Below are positions 10,370 to 21,059 of a DNA stretch of 64,000 nucleotides, piece after piece (positions within the stretch are counted from its first letter, which is position 1; each line of letters opens with the position of its first letter). The DNA is from Laguncularia racemosa. Its lineage: Eukaryota > Streptophyta > Magnoliopsida > Myrtales > Combretaceae. The DNA is taken from the NCBI GenBank assembly GCA_037954665.1, contig JBBMOL010000137.1, positions 62,001 to 126,000 of the forward strand. The letters are read 5' to 3'. Both the position numbers and the translations under genes were made by a program. The notes below the pieces were generated by a model that saw nothing but the letters and a program-made list of their open reading frames with translations, was not told where the DNA came from and did no database searches.

Positions 10370-13150
10370 AGAAAAAATATTTATATTTACCAAGGACTTG
10401 AGACCCAAAGCGTAAAAGCCCTCATAAATCCTACCCTAACAAGGGCTCAATTTTTTATTTTTTATTTTAAAAAAATGGAGGATAGGCTCCAGCTCAAATA
10501 ACTCATAATAAGGTTTCAACACTCGCCTAACCTGCTTAACCAATGAGCTATCTAAAAATAACCTACATGCACTAAATGACACTTACATTCACACAAATAC
10601 AAAAGCCACTTGGCCAACTTTACAGATGAAGTTGATTGTAGCTCATTTTTACACTCTAAATTGAGACATTTAAGCTGCTCCTACCCAAATATACCTAAAG
10701 ACAAAGGATTCATGGAGGTAGCTCTTGGATCCCATGGCACACTTGCTCCATTGATAACTAAACAAATAGCATCGAGGCCCTTCACAAGCAACCACTTGGT
10801 CCCCCACCTCATAATAGTGGCATGAAGTTGTTGATGTCATTTCCTCTAAACTATTCACAACGCCCTCCATGTGCACACAAGCAAAGATCTTCATCACATG
10901 CTACCTATATCCCTCCCATTATCCCTTAAGTAGGAACAAGGTTAGTGAAGGTGGACACAGACAATAGCAACCCAAGGCTCTACCTCCTCTTTACACTTGG
11001 GGAACTAGCTTATGCCACAAGTCAAATGTAGATAAGATTCTTCCTCTTGAGATGACCTAATAAGTTGTCACTCGAGCTCAAGACGACCAAATAAGCTATC
11101 ACTAGAGTTCACGATAACCTAACAAGTTGTTCTTCGTCCCCTTAGACTTCTTGCAGTCAGTAAACACCCCAGCGTTAGTACATTGTAATTAGAAAATCTT
11201 GTTGCGGATTTCTAAGGCCTACACTTGAAAAAGCAATATACTTATTATTTGTAATATTTGCAATATTCATTGATCTAATTTTCTTATATCTTGGATAGAT
11301 ATTATACTTAATCAATCTTTGTTCTCAAGTTCAAGACGACCTAATATGCTACCACTCAAGTTCACGATAACCTAATAAGTTGTTCTTTGTCCCCTTAAAC
11401 TTCTTGTAGTCAGTAAACACCCTAGTGTTAGGACATTGTTATTGGAAAACCTTCTTGTAGATTTCTAAGGCCTACACTTGCAAAAGCAATATACTTATAT
11501 TTGTAATATTTGCAATAGTCATTGATCAAATTTTCTTATATCTTAGATAGATATTATATTGTTTTAATTTCAAAGTTTTAAATGTAATTTTTGATGAAAT
11601 GGAAGAAATATGTATAAATCGTATGAAATTTAAAGTAAAAATATCAAAGTTAATAGATTGAAAAGCATTACACAAATCAAAACATAGCCATGTTTGAAGA
11701 TATGTTGAACAACAGAAGAAAAGAGCTTGATGGAGCAAGCATCTAGGAGGCTATGTAAAGTTATACGACTAAATACATGCTCATGTTAAAGGATGTGTTG
11801 AAGGCAAACTTTTTGAGATTTATATGGTAAAAGGTACAAGGGAATTTGCATGATTGTGCTAAATAAATATTCTACTTTCTAAAACAATTTTCCAAGCTTG
11901 ATTTCACTTTTCTAAAATGCTATTCGTCTTGAAGATTCAATTTCTATTCATGAGAAGCTAAATTCCCTACTTCTTGGAGAAATAATTCCTACCTATTAAA
12001 GCACCATTTCCTCATTTATGAAGGTTTTGGTTTTATTATAGGTAACCCCTTCGATGGACAACCCTAAGCTTCATCTAATCGACTTTGCGAATGGATAGGT
12101 TCCAAGCCTTATTCGAATGACTCCTTGGATGAATAGGCCCTAATCCCTATCTGAATAACTCTTCAAATGTATAAGCTTAGGATTGAGTGGCCTAGCTTGG
12201 GCGACATCCTCGAGCACCCGAGCCAATGTTAAAATAGCTTGGACATAGACCATCTAAATTTAAAATGAACATTTACGATAGCAATCTACTCTCTTTGCTG
12301 ACCAATCACCAAGGAGAGTTAGGGCCAAGTGTTGATAGGAAAAAATCAAAAGCCTTATGTGGACAGACTTGCAATCCCAGCACAAGGTGATAGGGGCTAT
12401 CCAAAGACATCATAAGTTTAGAAGATCGCAAAATAGGAGTGACTAGCTAAATGGTGTCGTGACATGCTAAGACATGTTAGTCCCATACCCTAAAAGCCAC
12501 CCTAAGTTTGAAGTTACAAGCTAGCTTATGTAGAGTGATTTCCTTTACAAAAGGCCCAAGATTAGACACGAAGGGGGAGAGAGAAAAGAAAAAAAAAGAA
12601 AAAAACTAAAAAGAAAGAAAAGGAAGAACAAGATCACGACATATTTGAATTATCACTCTTAAACTTTTACTCATTATTATCCTCATTATTAGTGAACTAA
12701 TTTAGGTGTTGGAGTGATAATGTTGGAAAAAATCTCTGATGCCCATTTTAATTATGTTTGTTTTGTTTTGTAGGTAGCTCGAAACCTAAGTTCCAGCCAA
12801 ACGAAAATCCACCATCAACAATGTTTATGAGTAGAATTTTAATTACGAATACGTGTATGTAAATATTGTTATAATATCAATTTTGAGGAGCTTGATTTAG
12901 GTCTTTTCAAAAAGAAATTCCAATCAGAAACTTGAAGAACAAAACATCATTTAAGTATATACTGGACTTGTTTCTCTATATTGACAAGAATTTTGTCTTT
13001 ACTTTTAACTAATTGATAAGGCATTCCCTAAAATTAATTCACATATTCTTTTTAAGGTGTAAGAGCGAAACTACTTTTGATGTTGTGGTAGAATGATTCC
13101 CTGTTTCGCGCATGCTATCAAGGAAAGAAAAGACAAGATATCCCAATACT
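10370..13150. other. Unassigned insertion in copy 1
   Basis: This DNA is missing at the matching place in copy 2 (about 35720-36180). No protein family was recognised. A short stretch near 12690-12835 has a sequence style like the end of a large gypsy LTR, ending close to ccaccatcaaca, but no partner repeat was found. The stretch could be an old, decayed transposon. It includes the tandem pair at 11071-11563. Confidence 0.45.
11071..11563. repeat. Tandem duplication, unit about 251 bp
   Basis: Two head-to-tail copies start at about 11071 and 11322. They share ctcaagttcaagacgacc, the run through aagttgttctttgtcccctt, and the tail tatcttggatagatatt. They differ at scattered positions, so the duplication is not recent. 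Within each unit, 30-bp submotifs around gacctaataagttgtc also repeat imperfectly. Confidence 0.75.
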
Positions 13151-14290
13151 AAAGTATGGGACAATAGATAATGAATTTAACATAGCTGAATTTTGTTTGC
13201 AAATAAAGCTGTCTGCATAAGTTTTCTTCGTGCACATATGGAATGTAATGAATTCAATTTCAATTACTTATTCGTACGAGTTATTGATTCATTTGGTATT
13301 ATACATTTATCTAACTTATGAGTTGTAAATTTATCATATTAAATTATTTGTCGGCATAGGAAATTAGATTCACTTACTGGTGAAGTCTTTTGTTATGATT
13401 TATAAAAAGTAATACTGATTTATTGATACTAAAATATTAAAAAAAAATAGAACTATTAGTAAATCTAATTTGGCCAGCAAAAAAGGCAAAAACTTTGCTG
13501 CTGGACCCATAGATTAAGGTCATGAGAGAGAAGCTTAACCTCTCTATCGCCATAACATCTCCGCAAGACTTGTTATGTTGGCCTCGAGATTATTTCACCC
13601 AATGAACTATAAAAATGAAAGTGTGAACAATTAAGAAAAAAACTTTTAATGGCTATAGAGAAATTTTATTTATTTATTTATTTGAACAAGGATATTTAAC
13701 GCACAACTTCAAAACATTTTTTTTCCTTTTTGGAAATACAGGTAAATTACTTTGTAACTACCCTTATGAATTAATAATTTTGCATTAATATCGTAACGTT
13801 TCAAAATTTTAAGTGATCTTCATAAAATTCTTAAAAATTGCTTCATTTATTTTTTCTTTTTTCCAAGTAATGAGGAAGGTACTAGCGACTTGAAGGCAAT
13901 TTAAAGAGCTTCATAACGGATCTCCATAAGTAGCTATCTTCATCTTATTCATAGTGAGCTTTGATTATGCGGGAGAAAAGAATTACACTACATTTGATGG
14001 TATACATGTCCACGTTAATTTATAGATATCAATTATATAATATTTTTTAAATTGTATGCACGTATGACTAACCTTTTTTAATATATTGCCAATTTCTTTT
14101 AGATAAATTACAAATAAATCCTTTAAACTTATCTATCCCAACACATATACTTTGCAATTCAATCAATGGTTGCTTTATCACTTAAATTATAAAGATGGAC
14201 AAGTCTTCGCGATTAAAGTGGTGTATTTAATTTGCTATTGATTTCACACGTAAAAAGTAAAAGCTAACCTAATCTCAAGTAGACAGAGTG
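13150..14290. repeat. Segmental duplication, copy 1, block d (gene upstream region)
   Basis: The block aligns with 36178-36870, sharing acaatagataatgaattt at its left and ggtaaattactttgtaa and gatcttcataaaattctt further right. It leads into the repeat-protein promoter. It contains no gene. A stretch near 13490-13620 reads like non-coding unique DNA and is absent from copy 2. Confidence 0.65.
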
Positions 14291-14435
14291 TGCTATTGCG
14301 AAAAATTTCGGCCAATCGAGTTCACATTTGGCCCTACTCAGACGCTCATCCTCAAGAACTCAAATGAAGACAAACACTTCCTGGGACGTTACCCCTTCTA
14401 CACACTCTGGTATATTTATTTTAATAAAAATATGA

Positions 14436-14479
14436 CATGCATGATGACGACAGAGTCGTTAAGCCAAATGCTATAAAAG
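14436..14479 (+). promoter_or_regulatory. Core promoter of repeat-protein gene: RY motif, TGACG and TATA box
   Basis: CATGCATG (an RY element, the site bound by B3 factors of the ABI3/FUS3/LEC2 class) lies at 14436-14443. A TGACG bZIP-type motif follows at 14445-14449, and ctataaaag, a TATA box, at 14471-14479. The pyrimidine-rich leader acttctccacaacccacttc follows at 14502-14521. The start codon is 65 bp past the TATA box. The RY motif and the leader are conserved in all three copies, the TATA box only in copies 1 and 2. RY motifs are best known from seed genes, so seed expression is a guess from the motif. Confidence 0.65.
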
Positions 14480-14543
14480 GGAGGCTTCGAAACTCACTTC
14501 TCCACAACCCACTTCACTTCACTCAGTAATAAAACCAAAAAAC

Positions 14544-15326
14544 ATGTCTTCAAAACACTTGCTAGTATTGTTGCTTGGTGTGGTGCTCCTCACCACCACC
14601 GCACTCGCTGACGAGAAAGACACAAGCCATCACTCCAGAGACCACAAACCACCACAACATACAGATAAGCCTCCTCATGGTCACATGCTGGTTGAGGATA
14701 CACAAGATGCCCATGGTGATAACTCTGGCCATAAAATGCCACCAAAACATGATAAACCCCCACATGATGGTCACCATGGACATGTCCTTACCGAGGAAAC
14801 TGTAGACGAAAGGAAGCAAGAACCACACAAAGGTAAGGGAGGTAAGAAGCCTCCACATGAGGGTCACATTCTCATAGAGGAGGAACATGAGGACAGGAAG
14901 AAGAAGGATGAACCAAGCAAAGGTAAGGGTGGTAAGAATCCTCCGCACGAGGGTCACGTTCTCATTGAGGAAGCAAGTGAAGAGGCAAAGAAGAGAGAAG
15001 GGCCACACAAAGGTAAGGGTGGCAAGAAACCTCCGCATGAGGGTCATATTCTCGTTGAGGAAGAAAATGAAGACGCAAAGCAGAAGGAAGGACCACACAA
15101 AGGTAAGGGTGGTAAAAAGCCTCCACGTGAGGGTCACATCTTCCTTGAGGAAAGCCAAGACTCAAAGAAACCTCCAAAGGACAAGGGAGGCAAGCCACCA
15201 CACGACGGCCACCAAGGTCACATTTTTGCCGAAGATACTACGGATGCATACAAGCCCCCGAGAAAGATGAGACCTGCTCCACCTGCAAGGAAGCCCAAGG
15301 GTCCTCCACATTCAGATGAGAATTGA
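14544..15326 (+). CDS. Secreted His/Lys/Pro-rich protein with 30-residue repeats
   Basis: Intact 260-codon, single-exon gene. Residues 1-22 form a clear signal peptide: a short MSSKH start, a Leu/Val-rich core and a small-residue end at TTTALA, so the product should be secreted, probably to the apoplast or cell wall. The mature chain is very hydrophilic: about 28 His, many Lys, Glu, Gly and Pro, no Cys, no Trp and a single Tyr. It carries seven copies of a PPH(E/D)GH-x-L-x-EE motif; four of them, starting at residues 103, 133, 163 and 193, sit exactly 30 residues apart, joined by a GKGGKKPP linker. The signal peptide style resembles repetitive proline-rich cell-wall proteins. No enzyme domain is visible. 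Metal binding through the HxGH pairs, a structural role, or release of small peptides are all possible. TATA box upstream and a polyadenylation signal downstream support expression. Confidence 0.85.
   Translation: MSSKHLLVLLLGVVLLTTTALADEKDTSHHSRDHKPPQHTDKPPHGHMLVEDTQDAHGDNSGHKMPPKHDKPPHDGHHGHVLTEETVDERKQEPHKGKGGKKPPHEGHILIEEEHEDRKKKDEPSKGKGGKNPPHEGHVLIEEASEEAKKREGPHKGKGGKKPPHEGHILVEEENEDAKQKEGPHKGKGGKKPPREGHIFLEESQDSKKPPKDKGGKPPHDGHQGHIFAEDTTDAYKPPRKMRPAPPARKPKGPPHSDEN
14850..15209 (+). repeat. 90-bp in-frame coding repeats
   Basis: Four units of 90 bp begin at about 14850, 14940, 15030 and 15120, the last one shortened. Each contains a near-identical run from ggtaagggtggtaag through cctcc-ca-gagggtca to ttgagga. 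The exact period keeps the reading frame. The units differ from each other at few sites, suggesting repeated unequal exchange. The paralog at 57146-57746 has fewer units. Confidence 0.9.
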
Positions 15327-15346
15327 GCCGGTTAATATTTCTATGT

Positions 15347-15352
15347 AATAAA
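15347..15352 (+). terminator. Polyadenylation signal of repeat-protein gene
   Basis: aataaa lies 21 bp past the stop codon, within a 3' region (gtagtaagataggagataaa-like) that is conserved in copy 3 at about 57765-57790. In copy 3 the exact aataaa is changed. Confidence 0.5.
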
Positions 15353-15499
15353 GTAGGAGATAAACTAAATAATTGATGGTGCGCCTTGTGTGTGGCATTG
15401 TAGTTCGTGCATGTTGCTTGAATCTTGTTATGCATTGATCACCTTCTTATGTACTCTAGTATATATATCAGTGGAGCTCATTATCACACATACAAATAA

Positions 15500-16860
15500 T
15501 AGCTAAACCATTCTAGTTCAGATATATTTTCTATGAGAAATCCGGGATGTTTTGTTATTATATATATATATGTATATTCCATGACTACTATAGAAAATAG
15601 ATATTTAAAAAGTGTACCATCTTTATAGGATGTCAATATTAAACCTCCAAAAAAGAAAAAAATCTGCTTTTTGCAATTTCTATGAGAAATTTGAGCTATT
15701 GCAAAGGCCTTACAGTATCCATCATGCCTTAAGCGTCGAAACATTTCTTCTTCTTTTTTTCTTTTTCTTTTAAATAAAGCTAATTAAGTTGCAACATCAC
15801 TTATGCTACAGCCTTACTCTTTTTTTTTTTTTTTTCCCGAACACGCTATAGCCTTAGTCAGATTGTGAGCTTCGATCCCATGCAATTTTTTTTTTTTTTT
15901 TTTTTTTTGTGGAGGATTACACGAGTTAACCTGCTTTGATAACTTCCTTCGCTGCAAAAGGTGGATCACGTCATCGCTATATGATTGTGTTTATGCTCGA
16001 ATAGTAATTTCTGTTATTGATGCCTCGTAGGTTGACATAGAAATTCAGTTTACATTATGTGTTCACTTTTTGAATACATCAACATTAGGTCCCATGTGTC
16101 TTAGCATATCGATCTTGGAGCATTGCTCATTGCAGCATCTGTATTTAAAGAACAGTGGGCATTATGCTACTGGAATTTCCATAGGTCATTGGCATTCGAC
16201 ATGCAAGCCATGCAATCAAAGATGATATAGGATGAGTAGCTTGTAAATGGGAGTCATGAGGTATTAGAAGATCGAAATAATGAATCAGTATTAAACAATT
16301 AAATGATAAATTATGTAGAAAAAATAAAATCTTGGTCGAACGTATGGGATGCTAAAGTGGAGCTGGCATTGTGCGTTTGATGATTAAGCAACCAGTAAGT
16401 ATATCGTAGTAGGAAGAAGTGTTTTTGAATTGCATTGCAGTTTCCTCGGTGTCTAATAATATGGATAAACTAACGATTCACTAACCATCTATTAAATGCC
16501 ACCATAAACTTTTTACGGTGGCGAATCTTATTTTTTTAGGAAATGGATCATTTTAATTTATTTTTTCAATTTTTTTTAATTTATTTATTTAAAATTTTGC
16601 TATATATAAAAAAAGTATACAACATCAACATCATGATAACGTGATATAATATTTAAAAAATTTAGACAATTTGAATTAGTAATTTACAAATTAAGAAAAT
16701 TAAAAAAAAATTCGAGAATCCAAATCCTTTTATCTCGAGTTATTCGAGTTCTTTTATCTAGCTGGTATTCCTGATGCCTGCCTATGTATGTGGCCATTCT
16801 ATCTCCCACCACTTTATTATCCAAATCTATACTACCTCCAGCTGTCCCATTACATGTAAA
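15500..16860. other. Non-coding spacer with poly-T tracts
   Basis: No gene recognised. Two long T runs (about 15820-15836 and 15886-15908) and a short (ta)n run near 15560 stand out. The tracts may be remnants of retroposon tails, but no body sequence was identified beside them. Confidence 0.4.
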
Positions 16861-16869
16861 CCCAATATG

Positions 16870-17222
16870 TTCACCCTTTCTTAGGAGATCACATTCTGCT
16901 AAGGTTTTCTTTTTCCATAAAGTGTTTTATGAATTTTATGTCTATAAAGAATCGATACTTTATTTATTTATTTATTTTTCACACGAGAATTGACAAATGA
17001 AGAGTTCGGACTCATATAGGAGGTATCATCAATTATCTTATAACAATAAAACTCTTCCAATTGATAAGCACTATAAATCATATAAAAGGATAACATAATC
17101 TTTCTTAAGGGATGAAAATATAAAAAAAAAAAACAAATACACAAAAAACCACTTATTCTAAATAGTATTGACAAACTGATAAGAATTCAATTGTCATACT
17201 CTTTAAACTAATTAGATCAATA
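16870..17222. repeat. Segmental duplication, copy 2, block a
   Basis: It matches 4340-4690: gatcacattctgctaagg at the left, ataaatcatataaaag in the middle, and ttctaaatagtattgacaaact at the right. The match breaks at about 17223 where a Mutator-like element is inserted and resumes at about 18727 with acttatggtgg. Confidence 0.75.
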
Positions 17223-17234
17223 AAAGTGGGGCTT

Positions 17235-18726
17235 ATTGTCACAATTACTACCCAATCTTTTACCATTTTTATAATTAATTACCTATACATTAAAATAAAT
17301 CAATTTAATACTCAAGCAAAGCTTTTGTAGTCAGCTATACTACCTAGTTTAATTGTGTTATTGTCCATTAGCTTATGTTGCATGTCTATCCATCTATGAT
17401 TTGACATGTATATTAAAAGGTTAATATAACATAAAAACATTACAAATAGGCATATGACCTAGATTAAGAGGGAAGAAAAAAACATTTCAACAGAAAAAGA
17501 AAAAAGAAAAAATAAGAAAAAGTATATGGTACCTTTCTTTAAAACAAAAGGAATTTCCCCCTCCCTAAAAACCCTTTGTCCTTTAAGACACTGCTATTTA
17601 AACATAAACCCAAATTGAATTTGCCTATCTAAAAACCTAGTTGAAAATTGAAATAAGCAAATATAGAATACAAATCTAATGTCATGAAATTTGGAAACCC
17701 TAATTTTATTATTATTATTATTATTTTGGAAAAGGGAAAGAAGGAAAAGAAATCAAAATCATGAAGATGGCAGTGTCATCTATCACATCTGTGGCTTCAA
17801 CCCAGTGGAAATCATTAAGTAACAGTAGGCTTAGCTTCTACAAGTAGGGTTTAAAGGCAAGGATTTCAATTGCAAAGACAAAGATGAACCATAGCTGAAG
17901 CTTTTATAGATGCGAGATTCAACAAGGTATTGTAGAAAATCTATCATTATAAATAATTAGTATGAAGGGTAATATGAGCATACATATGTGATAGTTGTTT
18001 TAAGCAATATTGAAATTGATAGTTAGGCATAGAATCTAGCATTGTGTGCTACGTGTACTTATGTTGGTGAAATAGACAAGTGGAAATGAAGCATACGTAA
18101 TAGACAATATGTGAGTGGTCATAATAACGAGTTTCGTTGTTGAGTGGGTAAGTGAAATTTATTGAAATTTTTTATTTTTTATTTTTTTGTTTTTAGCATT
18201 CTATGCTTTGTTCTTTGTTTGTGGTATGCTGGTAAGGTTTCATTTGTTAACATAAAAGCTTTTCTAGGTTATGTGCAATTAGTAAGGACATGTTAACTAA
18301 GTGTGTGCAATTTGTTGTATAGGAGGACAATTGCAACTTCTTTGAATGGGTGCATTGGAGGAGGAGAAGAAAATGGAAGAATTAGATATCACTGAAGAAC
18401 ATAGATTGAAAGAGAGATTATTGACATATATTTCTACTTCTTTCATTTTTTCCAATGTGTCTTTTTCTCCCCCTGTTAATCCAAGTCATTCTTTAGTTAG
18501 CTGCTTAGTTGTAATGTTTTTATGTTACATTAACCTTTTAATACATGTTTCAAGTCGTGGATGGATTGGCATGTCACATAAGCTAACAAACAATAATAGA
18601 GCTAAGCTAAGTGGTATAGCTAACCACAAAACTTTGTTTAAGTATTAAATTGATCTATTTTAGAGTGCAGGTGTTTGGTTGTAAAAATGGTGAATGTTTA
18701 GACAGTAATTGTAACGTTAACTCATG
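17235..18726 (+). mobile_element. Mutator-like element carrying a gene fragment (Pack-MULE)
   Basis: About 1.49 kb bounded by long inverted repeats: the left arm, roughly 17236-17400, pairs with the reverse complement of roughly 18560-18726. Shared strings include acaattact, ccatttttataa, atcaatttaatact and attagcttatgt. The flanking direct repeat is close to aaagtggactt (about 17223-17234 and 18727-18737), which the undisturbed copy 1 has once near 4690, so the target duplication is about 9-11 bp, as for Mutator elements. There is no transposase. The interior holds a broken GRF zinc-finger gene. Exact ends are uncertain by several bases. Confidence 0.7.
17761..18420 (+). pseudogene. Captured GRF-type zinc-finger gene fragment
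   Basis: One frame from 17761 reads MKMAVSSITSVASTQWKS, then GLKARISIAKTKM after a stop, then SFYRCEIQQ before a possible splice donor gtattg near 17928. Near 18320-18350, after a tag acceptor, a frame reads DNCNFFEWV, and shifted by one base EEEKKMEELDITEEHRLKER follows. GRF zinc fingers in plants have the order CxCG, RFYGC, C-NFFEW and then a coiled coil, so the parts match in order. Two stops and a frameshift show it is dead. GRF domains bind single-stranded nucleic acid in some proteins. The assignment is from motif order only. Confidence 0.55.
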
Positions 18727-18737
18727 AAAGTGGACTT

Positions 18738-19975
18738 ATGGTGGGGGAAATTTACAAGTGAGGGAATTAATGTTTGGAATCAAGTTTAAATAAGTTAAAC
18801 TTTGAAGTAGTTAAAATAAAAGATTAATGTCATGTTAAGTGGTTAAAATAGGGGATCAAATTTTTAATTTATTAAAATAGAGAATCAACGTAATATTAAG
18901 TGGTTTAAATAGATGATTCATTACTATTCCATAAACATGTTAAGTAGTTTAAATAGAGAATCTATTACTATCCGTAACTACACCATAACAAAATCTTTTA
19001 TTTAAGTTACTTAGTGTAATGTGATTTTTTATTTTAATTACTTATAAGTTTAATTCTTTATTTAAATTTAATTTCAAATATTGATATTTTTATTTGTAAT
19101 TTTTTCTTTATGGTGCTTGAATGAGAATAATGAAATCAACAGTGATATGCAAATTTAGGTAGTGAAGGAAAAGAAAAAGTTTAGAAATGACAAATGCGTC
19201 TGGTCCATTAGGGAGTTTAGGAAGAGAGGGGGAGAGAGTATGTTCTTTACAGTACATTATTGGGATTAATATTTACTATATTAAATATTACAATAAAGCT
19301 GTAGTTTAGTATGTTTTGCTGCAAATTTAATTGCATTCATTACCATTTCATATTTTCCTAAGTCGATAATTATATAATAAATTCGCCATCGCGGCGAGCC
19401 AACGTGCAACTACAGCCGTGTGACAATATGCCAAAGGTATGACACTTGTCTAGAGCAACCAGCATCTCACCGCAAATGGCTAACTGTGCTGTGCATAGCT
19501 TCTTCAATCCCTCGCCAATGACCTAGAACGTTGTGACATTTTCGTTTATCCATGCCAATTTGCTTCGTCAGACTAAGCCAGATATACACTGTGTTTGGAT
19601 TGATGGAAGTAAACAGAAATTAAAGGAAATTAGTATAAATGAAAGGATATTATGTGTTCAGCAATTTTAGTAAAGAATGAAAATGAAATAAAATGTATAG
19701 AAAAGAGTGAAATGTTTTTAGTCTTCGGCTATTTAAAGAGAAAACAAAGGAAATAACTAAAAATTATAAGAACTTACAAAATACATCTTAAAGCAAGGTC
19801 AAAAAGGTAAAAGAAGAGACATTTTAGTGAATTAAATATTTCAATTTCCCTCACTTATTTTGGTATTTTAACCGAACAACACAATAAAGGAAATATTTAC
19901 TTTCATTTCTTTCTGTTCTCATCATATATGAATTCAAATAATAAATAAATTTGATATTTTCTTTTCTTTGATTTC
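18738..19975. other. Duplicated spacer, copy 2 (part) and unique AT-rich DNA
   Basis: About 19130-19375 matches 4800-5010 of copy 1 (gtgatatgcaaatttaggtag and the following aaggaaaag run). A decaying (ttaagtggttaaaata)-like repeat at 18830-18960 occurs about four times with slight changes. From 19375 the sequence has no counterpart in copy 1. No gene recognised. Confidence 0.5.
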
Positions 19976-20827
19976 TTTTATTTTTCTTTTCCGTTGATTT
20001 TTATCTATTTTCACCCTTCTTTAAATTACCAAGTTAATGTAATGATTGTCTAGAGGTAAGTGTAGAAGAAGAGTAGCTGAGAATATCACATAATATTAAA
20101 AATTCAAGGTGTAGAACTTTCAAATTACCTTTGTAATTAATATATAAATTAAAAAAATGACAAAAACAACATTGTTATATTATTACTATAGAAAAGATAA
20201 AAGAAAAATAAAATGTAAAAATATAGAAATAAGCAAATATAGAATACAAACCCAATGTCATGAAATTTGGAAACCCTAATTTTATTATTATTATTATTAT
20301 TATTATTTTATATTTATTTCTTTTTTTAGAAAAGAGGAAGAAAGAAAAGAAATCAAAATCATGAAGATGGCAGTGTCATCTAACACATCTATGGCTTCAA
20401 CCCAGCGAAAATCATCAAGCAGCGATGGGCTTATCTTCTTCAAGTAGGGTTTAAAGGCAAGGATTTCTATTGCAAAGACAAAGATGAACAGTAACTGCAG
20501 GTTTTATGGATGCGAGATTCAACAAGGTATTGTAGAAAATCTATCATTATAAATAAATTTATGCAGGTTTTATTTTTCTTTTCCGTTGATTTTTATCTAT
20601 TTTCACCCTTCTTTAAATTACCATGTTAATGTAATGATTGTCTAGAGGTAAGTGTAGAAGAAAAGTAGCTGAGAATATCACATAATATTAAAAATTCAAG
20701 GTGTAGAACTTTCAAATTACCTTTGTAATTAATATATAAATTTAAAAAAAATGACAAAAACAACATTGTTATATTATTACTATAGAAACGATAAAAGAAA
20801 AATAAAATGTAAAAATATAGAAATAAG
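19976..20827. repeat. 258-bp direct repeats around a GRF gene fragment
   Basis: 19976-20233 and 20568-20827 are nearly identical, differing at only a few sites (for example gaagaagagtag against gaagaaaagtag and agaaaagat against agaaacgat). Between them sits 334 bp (20234-20567) that matches the interior of the Mutator-like element at 17653-17955. It is a fragment insertion bracketed by a long duplication of the surrounding DNA, the kind of structure that break repair can leave. Confidence 0.8.
20361..20525 (+). pseudogene. Second GRF zinc-finger fragment
   Basis: It matches 17761-17930. The frame reads MKMAVSSNTSMASTQRKS, a stop, GLKARISIAKTKM, and then NCRFYGCEIQQ, which keeps the RFYGC signature lost in the first copy. 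It stops at the same gtattgtag junction. The second exon is absent here. It shows that the ancestor of both fragments was closer to an intact GRF finger. Confidence 0.55.
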
Positions 20828-21059
20828 TGGTCGAGGACCACGACCAAGGTGATGTATCCTACTCATCGGCTTGTCGATCATGCCCATTGTTGACAGCATT
20901 TCAGAATTTGGATTTTCTAATGACATTTTTTCAAAAAAAAAAAAAAAAACTTATTACTTCAAAATATTGTTGGATTAAAAAAAAAAAAGATCTACGTTAT
21001 ATGGTAATGATATAGTAGATTTTAAAAATCTAAACAATCTTATTTATTAATTTAAAAAA

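Noticed and set aside
14562..15158. 198-codon open frame on the minus strand opposite the repeat-protein gene
   Set aside because: It is the antisense shadow of the 90-bp repeats. The sense frame has a signal peptide, promoter, poly-A signal and conserved paralogs.
14850..15209. Reading the repeats as BURP-type cyclic peptide (RiPP) cores
   Set aside because: Known BURP-cyclised cores need a Tyr or Trp for crosslinking. The cassettes have none, and no BURP domain is present. Other kinds of peptide release remain open.
14850..15209. CRISPR-like array
   Set aside because: The regular repeats are in-frame codons of a secreted protein in plant DNA, with no spacers or cas genes.
15820..15908. 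T runs as the poly-A tail of a retroposed gene
   Set aside because: No processed-gene body or flanking target duplication was found beside either run.
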